A stretch of DNA of 64,000 bases from Pedobacter sp. MC2016-14 (GTDB taxonomy: Bacteria > Bacteroidota > Bacteroidia > Sphingobacteriales > Sphingobacteriaceae). The stretch covers positions 1,798,001 through 1,862,000 of the forward strand of contig NZ_JAJMPA010000001.1 of NCBI RefSeq assembly GCF_020991475.1, given 5' to 3'. The position numbers and the translations under genes were made by a program. Each line of letters begins with the position of its first letter. The stretch's first letter is position 1. This document shows positions 43,832 to 52,847 of the stretch, piece by piece. Under the pieces are notes generated by a model. The model was not told the origin of the DNA. It worked only from the letters and a program-made list of their open reading frames with translations, and did not search any database.

Positions 43832-44458
43832 ATGCTATTTCTAACCTTTTTCCTGGGGATTGTATGTAATGCCATTGGTTACATCCCCCCAGGTAATATC
43901 AACTTAACTGTAGCTCAGATTACCATTAACAAGGGCTTAAAACAGGCTTATTCTTTTATAATTGCCTTTGGCCTGGTAGAAATGGTATTTACTTTTGCCG
44001 TGATGCGCTTTGTACAATGGTTATCCAGTACGGTTAAGCTGGGGCAGACCATTGATATTGCAATGATTTTTGTTTTTCTGATACTGGGCGTGGTAACCTG
44101 GCGTTCCAGAAAAGAAATGCCCAATACAGACACTACAGACAATAAAGACAGCATCCGCTATGGCCTGTTGCTTGGCATTCTAAACCCTATGCAAATTCCA
44201 TATTGGCTTTTTCTGGGTACTTACCTCATTTCTCATGAATGGATCAATATTGGTTACCTGTCATTAGGCGTGTTTAGCATTGGCTCCGGAATTGGTGCAG
44301 CCATAGCCTTATATGGTTTTGCGCGCTTTGCCGGTTACATTCAGGAAAAGTTTACGCTAAGCAGTTACATCATCAATAAAAGCATTGCAATTTTGTTTTT
44401 TACACTTTCGGCCTATCATATCGGAAAAGTAATTTACGTGCATTTTATCCGCCAGTAA
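43832..44458 (+). CDS. LysE-family transporter
   Basis: The 208-residue integral membrane protein has six predicted helices and the LysE-type N-terminus (IGYIPPGNINLTVAQITINKGLKQA in pieces, the PG-N motif followed by a helical hairpin). LysE-family proteins export amino acids or homoserine-lactone-like compounds. The substrate is unknown. It is 15 bases downstream of uvrA and converges with the DUF2157 gene. Confidence 0.8.
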   Translation: MLFLTFFLGIVCNAIGYIPPGNINLTVAQITINKGLKQAYSFIIAFGLVEMVFTFAVMRFVQWLSSTVKLGQTIDIAMIFVFLILGVVTWRSRKEMPNTDTTDNKDSIRYGLLLGILNPMQIPYWLFLGTYLISHEWINIGYLSLGVFSIGSGIGAAIALYGFARFAGYIQEKFTLSSYIINKSIAILFFTLSAYHIGKVIYVHFIRQ

Positions 44459-44471
44459 TTAATACTTATCC

Positions 44472-45512
44472 CTAATCTTTCTTTAAAAATTCCAGGTTCC
44501 ATATTTTTTCCGCTTTTCTGCCAATGAGCCAGAAGGATGCCGCCAGTACGCAGAAAAATAAAGCCTTGTGCCAACTGTCCCAAAAATATTCGAAGTAACG
44601 GGTGTAGAGGTTCAGAAATAAAAAAGTGATGCCAAATTCCCTGGCTACTTCATCTCTGAACTTTAAACCTGCAAAGATGCTGATGCCACAAAAAGCCGCA
44701 GAGATGATTGCCCAGTAGAATAATGTGATTTGCTTAATGCCGTACCACTGATCTAAGGTGCCAAAATTACCAAAAACAGAGATGAGCCATAAGGATACAA
44801 AAAGATAGACCATGCCACAGATGTAGCTTGTCATCTGGAAATATTGGAAGAATTTTGACTTGCGGAGCAGTACCGAGGTTGCAGTAAGCAGCAAACCGAA
44901 GAGCGCGAAACGTAGAGGGTAGTTCATCCCCAGGAAATATAAATTGCCCCTGGAAAGGTAACCCGTCTCTGTTCCAAACCAGGCACCGAGAGAAATGAGT
45001 ACAAATACCCAGATTAGCCTTGATTTGAAGAGGTAGGCGAGAATTCCGTAAATAAATACAGAAAATAGAATGAGCAGGGAGAAATGCGTGCCCCCGTTAC
45101 CGATGGCCTTACCCAAATAGGCAATACCGTTGGCTGTTAACATCACGGCAGTAAAAATGATGGCATCATTGCTAAACACTTGCTCTGGAGATGACTTCTT
45201 CCTTTTAAAGCTCCTCCAGTACAAAGCTGCGGCAGCCAGAAATGACAACAGGCTAATGATACCGTCAGGGGTATCGTATAGTTTTTCTAAGTAAAGGAGA
45301 ATGGTATTGTCTACCAGCAAAGCACCCAGGGCAATTACCCCGCAGGCCATTGCAATCCAGAAAGAATACTGTGCCAGCCTCCGCCAGTCAAAAGATTTGG
45401 CTTCATAGCTGGCTTTAAGTCTGGCAACCTGATCTGGTTTAAGCAACTGTTCATCTTTCCAGTGCTCAAGCATTTCATCTAAAAAGTCGCTCTTCTCCTG
45501 ATCTATTTTCAT
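44472..45512 (-). CDS. DUF2157-like membrane protein
   Basis: The ATG at 45512 is preferred because it overlaps the stop of the upstream antiporter gene as ATGA (45509-45512). The 346-residue product has a soluble N-terminal 60 residues (helical, MLEHWKDEQLLKPDQVARLKASYEAK in pieces) and then about nine membrane helices. The short cytoplasmic N-terminal domain before a multi-helix body is the DUF2157 arrangement. Function is unknown; translational coupling with a proton antiporter suggests work at the same membrane, which is inference. Confidence 0.75.
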   Translation of the reverse strand: MKIDQEKSDFLDEMLEHWKDEQLLKPDQVARLKASYEAKSFDWRRLAQYSFWIAMACGVIALGALLVDNTILLYLEKLYDTPDGIISLLSFLAAAALYWRSFKRKKSSPEQVFSNDAIIFTAVMLTANGIAYLGKAIGNGGTHFSLLILFSVFIYGILAYLFKSRLIWVFVLISLGAWFGTETGYLSRGNLYFLGMNYPLRFALFGLLLTATSVLLRKSKFFQYFQMTSYICGMVYLFVSLWLISVFGNFGTLDQWYGIKQITLFYWAIISAAFCGISIFAGLKFRDEVAREFGITFLFLNLYTRYFEYFWDSWHKALFFCVLAASFWLIGRKAEKIWNLEFLKKD

Positions 45513-47737
45513 GTCTTCTTTAACAAGTCGGGGATCTTTTTGTTGTTGCCAACAATCCACACAATGTCGTCGTTTTCAAAGACCAGGTTAGAATCTGGAT
45601 TTAAAATCCGCTTGCCCTGGCGCTCTATACCTACCACCAATCCTTGTGTTTGCTCCCTGATGCCCGAATCACGAATGGTTTGCGCAAAAACCGGAGAACT
45701 GCTGTTGATGACGATCTTTTGCAGGGTCATGTCTTTTTTTGGGAAATAGCTCTCCTGATTTTCATCTGAAGAACCTTCAAACAGTTCCGTAATGGCGGCA
45801 AGCTGGTCATCCGTACCAATCAGCAATACTTTATCATTTGGATACAAACGCTCATCACGTGATGGGGTAGGAATCATTTTTGTCCCTCTTTCAATCAAGG
45901 CAATGTTTACACCATATTTTTCTCTTACGGAGAGCTCAACAAGAGATTTGCCCACTAGCTTTGATTCTGGTGAAACGGTTAATTCTGTTAAGTGTGTATC
46001 CCAGGGTAAAATCTCGGGCTGCTTGTTCTGTTCTTCCCGGGCATTAAGGTTGTAAAAAAAGCGACTTTCCAGGCGGTCGTAAAAAGCCTGCAGCTTTCTG
46101 GAGAAAATAACCATCACTAAAATAATCAGTGTCAGTGCGATGACCGTAGAGATCCAGGTATTGTAAAATTGAAAGATCAGGAAACATACCGAAAATATGG
46201 CTAGTGCAGTCCTGAATACTTCCAATGCAATCAGCGGGCCCCGCGTGTATTTCTTGTTTAGCCACAATTGGGAATAGGCTTTACGCTCTATTCTTTTGAT
46301 GGCCAATGCCCATAAAAAAGGTGCCATAACGGCCAGTAGGACAATTAAACTGATGATGCTGCCTTTATTGCCATTTATGATGTTTTTAGTAATAAAAGGT
46401 TGCAAATACTGCGTACCCAGGAATATGATGGCAATCAGGATCACCGAGTGGATAATGGTATTAATGGTGTACGATTTCAGGAAAGTCTTCCAATCGCTCA
46501 TGGTGGTAATTCCCGCTGTACTGGAGCTATATCTGTTAATGGCTTCTACCCATTTCTGCGGTAGTTTACGTGCTAAAAACTGATAAAAGGGCTCTGAAGC
46601 TTTAATTAAATAGGGTGTGGTAAAAGTGGTAATTGCCGAAACAGCCACTGCAATGGGATAAAGGAAATCACTGGTTACTTTTAAGGTGAGCCCAAGGGTT
46701 GCGATGATGAAAGAGAATTCACCGATTTGTGCCAGGCTCATTCCGGTTTGCACCGCAGTTTTTAAAGGCTGACCGGAGACAAGGGCACCAAGTCCTGAAC
46801 TTAAGAATTTACCTAAAATTGTAGCGATGGTAATCACCAGGATAGGTACCGCATAATCAATTAGGATTCCCGGTTCAATCAACATCCCTACAGAAACAAA
46901 GAAGATAGCTGCGAACAAATCTTTAACGGATTTGGTGAGGTGTTCAATTTTTTCGGCCTGGGTGGTTTCTGCCAATACAGAGCCCATAATAAAAGCACCA
47001 AGGGCAGGAGAGAAACCAACTTTTACGGCTAACATCACCATTAATAAACACAAGGCAATGGAAACGATCAGCATCGTTTCATCGTTCATTAGTTTTTTAG
47101 TGGCTTTGAGAAAACTGGGGACAAGGAATATGCCGCCAATAAACCAGAGCACCAGGAAGAAACATAATTTTAAGATGGAGAATACCATTTCCAGACCAGC
47201 AAATTGCTGACTTACGGCAAGGGTAGAAAGCAGCACCAGGAGTAAAATGGCCACCAGGTCTTCTACTATGAGTACCCCGAAAACCAGTCCTGCAAACTTT
47301 TTATGCTTTACACCCAGCTCTTCAAAAGCGCGGATGATGATGGTTGTAGAAGAGACGGATAAAATACCGCCGAGAAAAATGCTGTCCATTGTAGCCCAAC
47401 CCATGGCTTTACCCGCTACAAAGCCGATCAGGAGCATAGAGACTACCTCAACAATAGCGGTAATGGAGGCCGAGCCACCTACTTTAACCAGTTTTTTGAA
47501 ACTAAATTCCAAACCAAGGCTAAACAATAAAAAGATAACACCAATTTCTGCCCAGATATGTACACTTTCATTATCGGTTACGGTAGGCAGGAATTTAATG
47601 TGCGGCCCAACCAGTAAGCCGGCAAGAATATAGCCCAATACCAGCGGTTGTTTGATCTTTTTGAAAAGTAATGTAGTTACACCCGCTGCGGCAAGTATCA
47701 ATCCTAAGTCTGCAATAAGTACCGGTAAATGAATCAT
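45509..47737 (-). CDS. CPA2-type cation:proton antiporter with C-terminal RCK_C domains
   Basis: I use the ATG at 47737 (MIHLPVLIADLG) over a TTG two codons earlier. The 742-residue protein has a Kef/CPA2 transport domain (about 1-390, some twelve helices, with GYILAGLLVGPH and the SVSSTTIII motif), a second membrane region (about 410-530, four helices), and two tandem RCK_C/TrkA-C-like domains at the end (about 570-650, LTVSPESKLVGKSLVELSV in pieces, and about 655-735). Such proteins exchange K+ or Na+ for H+, gated through the regulatory domains. There is no RCK_N NAD-binding domain. Confidence 0.9.
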   Translation of the reverse strand: MIHLPVLIADLGLILAAAGVTTLLFKKIKQPLVLGYILAGLLVGPHIKFLPTVTDNESVHIWAEIGVIFLLFSLGLEFSFKKLVKVGGSASITAIVEVVSMLLIGFVAGKAMGWATMDSIFLGGILSVSSTTIIIRAFEELGVKHKKFAGLVFGVLIVEDLVAILLLVLLSTLAVSQQFAGLEMVFSILKLCFFLVLWFIGGIFLVPSFLKATKKLMNDETMLIVSIALCLLMVMLAVKVGFSPALGAFIMGSVLAETTQAEKIEHLTKSVKDLFAAIFFVSVGMLIEPGILIDYAVPILVITIATILGKFLSSGLGALVSGQPLKTAVQTGMSLAQIGEFSFIIATLGLTLKVTSDFLYPIAVAVSAITTFTTPYLIKASEPFYQFLARKLPQKWVEAINRYSSSTAGITTMSDWKTFLKSYTINTIIHSVILIAIIFLGTQYLQPFITKNIINGNKGSIISLIVLLAVMAPFLWALAIKRIERKAYSQLWLNKKYTRGPLIALEVFRTALAIFSVCFLIFQFYNTWISTVIALTLIILVMVIFSRKLQAFYDRLESRFFYNLNAREEQNKQPEILPWDTHLTELTVSPESKLVGKSLVELSVREKYGVNIALIERGTKMIPTPSRDERLYPNDKVLLIGTDDQLAAITELFEGSSDENQESYFPKKDMTLQKIVINSSSPVFAQTIRDSGIREQTQGLVVGIERQGKRILNPDSNLVFENDDIVWIVGNNKKIPDLLKKT

Positions 47738-47842
47738 AGGCAAATTGTGTTTGTTGCCAATATATGAAAAATACCTGCTTTTTTTGCATAAAAAGCTCGT
47801 TACTTAGCAGTCTGCGCACCTTTAAGTGCGTATACTTACATT

Positions 47843-48799
47843 TTAAGAGCGGGAATTGAAGAAGGCCAGCGTGTTTTCTTTGTCTAGTTTTAGCTGCTCT
47901 TTTAAAGCCTCCAGTCCGGTAAATTTTACATCGTGACGCAGGAACTTTAAAAAGGTCATGGTAATGTGCTGTCCATAAATTTCCTGATCAAAGTCAAAGA
48001 TGTTTACTTCAATATTTCGGGTCATTCCGTTTATGGTTGGTCGCTGGCCAATATAAGCCATTCCTTTATATACCAGATGCTGATTGTCGCTGGTTGGTAT
48101 TTCTACCGTAACCGCATATATGCCATCACCGGGAATCAATTTATAGGTTTCCTGTACAAAGATATTTGCTGTTGGATAACCGATGGTACGGCCAATTTTA
48201 TCGCCTTTAATTACCGGACCACTGATAGAAAAATGATAGCCCAGATATTCTGCGGCCAGGGCCACATCACCCGCCATTAAAGCACTGCGTATTTTGGTAG
48301 AACTTACGGCAACATCATTGATATCTTGTTCAGGTATGACTTCAATATCGTAGCCATATATGCCAGAATATTGCTCCAGCTCTGGCATACCACCTTCACG
48401 GTTCTTGCCAAAACGGTGGTCGTAGCCCACAATAATATGCCTGGTACCTATGGTATCTACAAGGATGTCTTTAATATATTCGGCCGCGCTGAGGTTAGAG
48501 AAATCTCTGGTAAAAGGCGTAATGATCAAATGGTCGACGCCAAGTTCTTCAAGGATTTTTGCCTTTTCTACAATGGTATTGATCATCTTTAAATCCTGGT
48601 TCTCGGGCTCAATAATGAGGCGTGGATGAGGAAAAAAGGTGAGAATTACACTTTCGCCCTGTGTGTTTTTTGCAAGTTCACAGAGTCTTTTGATAATGTT
48701 ATGATGACCGAAATGCACGCCGTCAAATGTGCCGATGGTGGTTACTGCGCAATCCAGCTTTTTAAACTCGGATAAGGAATGATAAATTTTCAAAACCAA
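47843..48799 (-). CDS. ribF: bifunctional riboflavin kinase / FAD synthetase
   Basis: The 318-residue enzyme has an N-terminal FAD synthetase domain (nucleotidyltransferase motif GTFDGVHFGHH, about 23-33, and SSTKIRSALMAGD) and a C-terminal riboflavin kinase domain (about 185-310, with GRTIGYPTANI). It makes FMN from riboflavin and then FAD. No ATG is available: TTG at 48799 or TTG at 48793 (MKIYHSLS, the more familiar N-terminus) must be the start. It follows the yitT-like gene by 3 bases. Confidence 0.95.
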   Translation of the reverse strand: MVLKIYHSLSEFKKLDCAVTTIGTFDGVHFGHHNIIKRLCELAKNTQGESVILTFFPHPRLIIEPENQDLKMINTIVEKAKILEELGVDHLIITPFTRDFSNLSAAEYIKDILVDTIGTRHIIVGYDHRFGKNREGGMPELEQYSGIYGYDIEVIPEQDINDVAVSSTKIRSALMAGDVALAAEYLGYHFSISGPVIKGDKIGRTIGYPTANIFVQETYKLIPGDGIYAVTVEIPTSDNQHLVYKGMAYIGQRPTINGMTRNIEVNIFDFDQEIYGQHITMTFLKFLRHDVKFTGLEALKEQLKLDKENTLAFFNSRS

Positions 48800-48802
48800 T
48801 AA

Positions 48803-49666
48803 TTAATGTAGTGCCTGTCTTTTTACTACTCCGCCGCGTATGTCCGCAATTTGCTGCTGGATCACAAAAGCGTCGGGATCTATTTGTCGTATGGCAGTCT
48901 GCAGCTTGCTCATCTCAAGTTTAGTGACTACCGTGTATAATATGTCGATGTCTCTTTTTACGCCATAACCGCCTTCGCCTTTATAAACGGTAACACCGCG
49001 TTTCATTTTGTACATAATGTACTTTTTAATGCTGTCGCTTTTGTCTGAGATAATGGTGACCCCTGTGTACTGTTCAATCCCGTTAATAATATAATCTATG
49101 GTATTGGAAGCAGAGAGGTAAGTTAATATGGCATATAGTGCCGTGTTAATGTTAATTAACCAGGCTGCAAAAGAGAAAATGACAATGTTTAAAATGAGGA
49201 TGATGTTGCCGACCGTGAGTGTACTTTTTCTGCTTAAATAAAGTGCTAAAACTTCCGTTCCGTCAATTACACATCCACCACGCATGGCCAGGCCTATTCC
49301 ACCACCTAAAAAAAGTCCGCCGAAAAAGGCAATCAATAATTTATCATGCGTTACGGGCTGAAAGGGAAGAAATACCAGGGCAATGGCCAATCCGGCAATG
49401 GCTATGGACGTTTTAATGGCAAAAGTCTTGCTGATTTGTTTGTAACCCAGGATCACGAAAGGGATATTGATGAGTACAATCAGGTAAGGGAGTTTTAAAC
49501 CGGTAAGGTTGCTCACCAACAGTGAAATTCCTGTTACCCCGCCATCAATAAATTCGCTGGGTAATAAAAAGCTTTTGAGGCCAAAGCAGGCTGATATTAC
49601 GCCACAGATGACTAGTATAGTGTTTTTTGCGAAGTTGAGGTTACTGGGCTTCCGTTTGTCGCGCAT
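48803..49666 (-). CDS. YitT-family membrane protein (DUF161/DUF2179)
   Basis: The ATG at 49666 (MRDKRKPSNLN) is chosen; the longer frame from 49696 would lie further inside truB. The 287-residue protein has five or six N-terminal helices with GGVTGISLL and GGGIGLAMRGGCVIDGTEVLAL in parts (glycine-rich YitT motifs) and a soluble C-terminal DUF2179 domain (about 220-280, VTIISDKSDSIKKYIM and YTVVTKLEM). It overlaps the truB end by 26 bases. Function of the family is not settled; a small-molecule or ion transporter is likely. Confidence 0.85.
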   Translation of the reverse strand: MRDKRKPSNLNFAKNTILVICGVISACFGLKSFLLPSEFIDGGVTGISLLVSNLTGLKLPYLIVLINIPFVILGYKQISKTFAIKTSIAIAGLAIALVFLPFQPVTHDKLLIAFFGGLFLGGGIGLAMRGGCVIDGTEVLALYLSRKSTLTVGNIILILNIVIFSFAAWLININTALYAILTYLSASNTIDYIINGIEQYTGVTIISDKSDSIKKYIMYKMKRGVTVYKGEGGYGVKRDIDILYTVVTKLEMSKLQTAIRQIDPDAFVIQQQIADIRGGVVKRQALH

Positions 49667-50375
49667 CTTTCTCTCTTTTGTCCCTAAGGTAAGCAACTAA
49701 ATCTGCAACCTCAAATGCATTTTCCAATAAAAAATCTCCGCTGCGGGTACGGACCAACTTAGACAAATAAGCGCCGTTATGAAGTTGTTTACCAAAATCA
49801 GAAATCAGCGAGCGGATATAAGTTCCTTTACTGCAAACAATCCTGAAATCGACCTCGGGCAATGCTATGCGGGTAATTTCAAATTCGGAAACCGTCACTT
49901 CACGCAGTCTTACTGCAGTTTCTTCGCCTCTTCTGGCTTTTAAATAAGAACGTTCTCCATCTACCTTAACTGCTGAGTGTTGAGGTGGATATTGTTGAAT
50001 TACACCTGTAAAAGGAGCTGTGGCTGCATAGATTTGATCTGCTGTGATGCCTTCCAAAGAAAATTCCTGATCTACCACCGTTTCTAAATCAAAAGAAGGC
50101 GTAGTTGCGCCCAAAATCATGGTGCCGGTATATTCTTTCTCCTGTGCCTGAAAGGTATCGATCTGTTTGGTTAGCTTACCTGTACAAAGGATGAGGAGGC
50201 CTGTAGCCAGCGGATCTAAAGTCCCGGCATGACCTACTTTTAATTTCAGCGGTTTCAACGAATTTCTGATCTTGCCCACTACGTCAAAACTGGTCCACTC
50301 GTACGGTTTGTTGATCAGTAATAGTTCACCTTCTGCAAAATTGAAAGTGCTTTCCTGTAATTTTTCTTTGTTCAA
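49641..50375 (-). CDS. truB: tRNA pseudouridine-55 synthase
   Basis: The 244-residue enzyme has the TruB catalytic motif HAGTLDPLATGLL with Asp54, the YEWTSFDVV substrate segment, and the RRG and SKGTYIRSLI motifs. It makes pseudouridine 55 in the T loop of tRNA. It has no C-terminal PUA domain and a lysine-rich tail, which fits the shorter Bacteroidota form. In the minus-strand run between uppP (24 bases upstream) and the yitT-like gene. Confidence 0.96.
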   Translation of the reverse strand: MNKEKLQESTFNFAEGELLLINKPYEWTSFDVVGKIRNSLKPLKLKVGHAGTLDPLATGLLILCTGKLTKQIDTFQAQEKEYTGTMILGATTPSFDLETVVDQEFSLEGITADQIYAATAPFTGVIQQYPPQHSAVKVDGERSYLKARRGEETAVRLREVTVSEFEITRIALPEVDFRIVCSKGTYIRSLISDFGKQLHNGAYLSKLVRTRSGDFLLENAFEVADLVAYLRDKREKDARQTEAQ

Positions 50376-50399
50376 AACTTAAGCTAAAATAAAAGGCAA

Positions 50400-51194
50400 T
50401 TATATAATTTGCATGCTATGACCACTGTAGATCAGCGCAATGATGATTAAGCCTGCAACAATACGGTACCAGCCGAAGGCTACGAATCCGTATTTATTTA
50501 GGAAACCAATAAAACTTTTGATGGCCAGTAAAGCAACGATGAAAGCAACAACATTGCCCACCGCCAATACCTGAAACTGATCACTTGTAATGGTGTGTCC
50601 TTCTTTGTAAAAGTCCAATAATTTTTTGCCTGTAGCAGCAACCATGGTAGGTACGGCCAGGAAAAATGAAAATTCTGCTGCCGCTTTTCTGCTCAATTTC
50701 ATAGACATCCCGCCTACAATGCTGGCTCCTGATCTGGATACACCTGGAATCATGGCAATACATTGGAAGAAGCCGATTTTTAAGGCAGTAAGGTAATTGA
50801 TGTCTTCTTCGGTGTGAATAATGGCTTTATTAAACCACTTGTCTACAAAAAGCAGGATTACCCCGCCAACAACAAGAGATACTGCAACGGTAAGCGGACT
50901 TTCCAGTAGTTCGTCAATTTTGTCGCTCAGCAGCAATCCAAAAACGGCTGCCGGGATAAAAGCCACCACCAATTTGTAGTAGAAATCTAGCGATTTAAAA
51001 AAGCGTTTAAAGTAGAGAACCACCACAGAAAGGATGGCCCCAAGTTGGATCACAATTGTAAACAGTTTCACAAATGGGTCTGATGCAATGCCCATGTAGG
51101 AAGAGGCAAGGATCATATGGCCTGTAGAAGATACAGGTAAAAATTCAGTTAGCCCCTCTATAATGGCAAGGATAATGGCTTGTACAACGTTCAT
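50400..51194 (-). CDS. uppP: undecaprenyl-diphosphatase UppP (BacA)
   Basis: The 264-residue membrane protein has the two BacA signature loops, [14 protein letters not shown] (about 14-27) and [11 protein letters not shown] (about 150-160), which form the active site, and eight or so helices. It recycles undecaprenyl pyrophosphate to the monophosphate carrier for peptidoglycan and other glycan assembly. It is 4 bases downstream of the DUF3098 gene. Confidence 0.96.
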   Translation of the reverse strand: MNVVQAIILAIIEGLTEFLPVSSTGHMILASSYMGIASDPFVKLFTIVIQLGAILSVVVLYFKRFFKSLDFYYKLVVAFIPAAVFGLLLSDKIDELLESPLTVAVSLVVGGVILLFVDKWFNKAIIHTEEDINYLTALKIGFFQCIAMIPGVSRSGASIVGGMSMKLSRKAAAEFSFFLAVPTMVAATGKKLLDFYKEGHTITSDQFQVLAVGNVVAFIVALLAIKSFIGFLNKYGFVAFGWYRIVAGLIIIALIYSGHSMQII

Positions 51195-51198
51195 TTAG

Positions 51199-51423
51199 TT
51201 ACTTTTTGAGTACAGCGTAAACTCCAAATCCGAAGCCGAATAAGACTACCATTGGTGCCAGGGTGGTTTTTCTGAAGTCGTAGATGTCTGTTGTGCCGCT
51301 CATTAAAGCAAAACCTACAATAACAATGATGATGCTGATGATCAGCAACTGGTAATTCTGTTTGGTGAACACCAGTTCACTTTTTTTCTCCTGTTGTGCC
51401 GGAGCTGTTTTTTTCTCTATCAT
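51199..51423 (-). CDS. DUF3098-like small membrane protein
   Basis: This 74-residue product has a polar lysine-rich N-terminus, then two hydrophobic segments (about 27-45 and 54-70) with GFALMSGTTD between them. This is the pattern of DUF3098 proteins, which in Bacteroidota lie between ftsX and uppP as here. Its ATG overlaps the ftsX stop by one base, indicating coupled translation. Function unknown, perhaps linked to the divisome or envelope. Confidence 0.8.
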   Translation of the reverse strand: MIEKKTAPAQQEKKSELVFTKQNYQLLIISIIIVIVGFALMSGTTDIYDFRKTTLAPMVVLFGFGFGVYAVLKK

Positions 51424-52301
51424 TATCTGTAAAGGTCGTAAATTTTTAAACGTAAATATTTGCTAACGGCAAGTGTGGTACTGATAGCGGTGATAAAGAT
51501 ACCTATTCCTACTAAAAATAACAGTACAAAGCCAAACTCAACCGGGTTTCTTAAAATGATAATTTCCGGAATTTCCTGCTGTGCATAAAATAAAATGGCC
51601 AGTAACATAATCACGGCGATAAAGGCACCGATAAGCCCATGCAATGCGGCAAGAAGTACAAAAGGCCTGCGGATAAAGTTTTTGGTAGCACCCACCAATT
51701 GCATGCTTTTGATTAAAAAGCGCTGCGAATAGATAGCCAGCCGAATGGTATTGTTAATTAAGGCAACAGAAATCACAATCAAAATACCGGCAAAGCCAAG
51801 AATAACGATACTAATGGCATTGATGTTTTTGTTAACCATGTCAATTAAAGAACTTTGATAAATTACTTCTTTAACTACGGGGTTTTTGGCGATAGCGCTT
51901 TTTAAGGCATCGATGCTTTTGTTGTTGGCATAATCTGCTTTTAAATATACATCTACCGTGGAGAGCAGTGGGTTATAGCCCAAAAAGTTTACAAAGTCTT
52001 CGCCCAGGTCTTGCGTAAGGTTCTTAGCAGCAAGCTCTTTGTTTACATATTGGGTTTGCTTTATCGCCGGGTTGGCGTTTAACTCATTTTTAAATGCCAG
52101 TACATCAGTTTCCTTAGCACCTTCATCTACAATGATGTTTAATACAATGTTCTCTTTTACGTAGTTAGAAAGGTTTTTTGCATGCACCAGAATTAAACCC
52201 AGCATACCTAACATGAGCAATACCAGGGTAATGCTAAATATGGTTGATATGTATATGGTTTTGGTTTTTTTAGCTGCGTTGCTAACTTCAAATTCTTCCA
52301 T
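51423..52301 (-). CDS. ftsX: cell-division ABC transporter permease FtsX
   Basis: The 292-residue protein has one N-terminal helix (about 17-40), a periplasmic domain (about 45-160), and three C-terminal helices, the FtsX topology. Motifs include FKNELNANPAIKQTQYV in parts and LVGATKNFIRRPF before the last helices. With the ATPase FtsE it activates peptidoglycan hydrolases at the septum. ftsE is not adjacent in this window. It begins the minus-strand operon down to ribF. Confidence 0.93.
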   Translation of the reverse strand: MEEFEVSNAAKKTKTIYISTIFSITLVLLMLGMLGLILVHAKNLSNYVKENIVLNIIVDEGAKETDVLAFKNELNANPAIKQTQYVNKELAAKNLTQDLGEDFVNFLGYNPLLSTVDVYLKADYANNKSIDALKSAIAKNPVVKEVIYQSSLIDMVNKNINAISIVILGFAGILIVISVALINNTIRLAIYSQRFLIKSMQLVGATKNFIRRPFVLLAALHGLIGAFIAVIMLLAILFYAQQEIPEIIILRNPVEFGFVLLFLVGIGIFITAISTTLAVSKYLRLKIYDLYR

Positions 52302-52321
52302 GTATGTTTATTTATGAATTG

Positions 52322-52329
52322 CGAAAATA
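52322..52329 (-). promoter_or_regulatory. -7-like box for the ftsX operon
   Basis: On the minus strand TATTTTCG (one change from TAnnTTTG) lies 20 bases upstream of the ftsX start. Confidence 0.45.
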
Positions 52330-52517
52330 AAAAATATAAGCCAGTAAAATAAATTAAATGGCTTTTATCTTGAATGCTGCTGATTATGCCTAAGCATCCA
52401 GGGCTTTTGGAACTATGTTGGTTCCGGGGAGCTTGCAGGGACTGTACAGGAAACACAAGGGGGTGAGGGACAAATCACAAGCGCATAACAAGCGGGGCAA
52501 GTGCGATAATTTCTCGC

Positions 52518-52550
52518 ACTCTATCCGCACTCTATCCGCATTCTATCCGC
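52518..52550. repeat. tandem 11-bp repeat, three copies
   Basis: ACTCTATCCGC at 52518-52528 and 52529-52539, then ATTCTATCCGC at 52540-52550, one base different. The block begins inside the right arm (52514-52520) of the small palindrome at 52500-52520. The repeats are not codon-length, so they are not a protein repeat. Confidence 0.85.
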
Positions 52551-52847
52551 ACTTGATGCGCTGTTGTTTACAACAACCTCCCTGCAACTTAGGTGTTGTC
52601 TAATACGGATTTGGCCTTACAAAGAAGGTCTCTATCAGATATCCACTGGAGGTCAAAATCGGTGATCTCCAAAAATGCTAATGACTCCCAAACTATGCTT
52701 TTATCAAAATTATAAATATTTAAGCTGTTCTTTATGATTTTTATATTTAAATTTAGGGAATAAAAATTATATAATATAGATAAATCTGTAATATGAGCGA
52801 TGTAAACAGTAATCGTACCTGATGAAGTAGTAATAAGCAAGATCTAT

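Larger units (their letters stand above)
52302..52847. other. accessory non-coding stretch with structured repeats
   Basis: This 546-base gap contains the ftsX promoter, several small palindromes (for example GGAAC/GTTCC at about 52409-52425 and AGTGCGA at 52500-52506 with TCGCACT at 52514-52520) and the tandem 11-bp repeat listed separately. The last 250 bases are very AT-rich. Open frames across it are poor and do not look like proteins. The final part holds the lost 5' end of the ORF6N gene. Confidence 0.5.

Noticed and set aside
46296..47633. Plus-strand open frames opposite the CPA2 antiporter gene
   Set aside because: They mirror membrane-helix codons of the real gene and lack any motif.
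52415..52603. Open frame of 62 codons over the 11-bp repeats
   Set aside because: The repeat unit is not a multiple of three, the composition is not protein-like and no start context or neighbour supports it.
52589..52840. Open frame of 83 codons on the minus strand before the ORF6N gene
   Set aside because: AT-rich, lies opposite the ORF6N 5' remnant, and has no recognisable domain.
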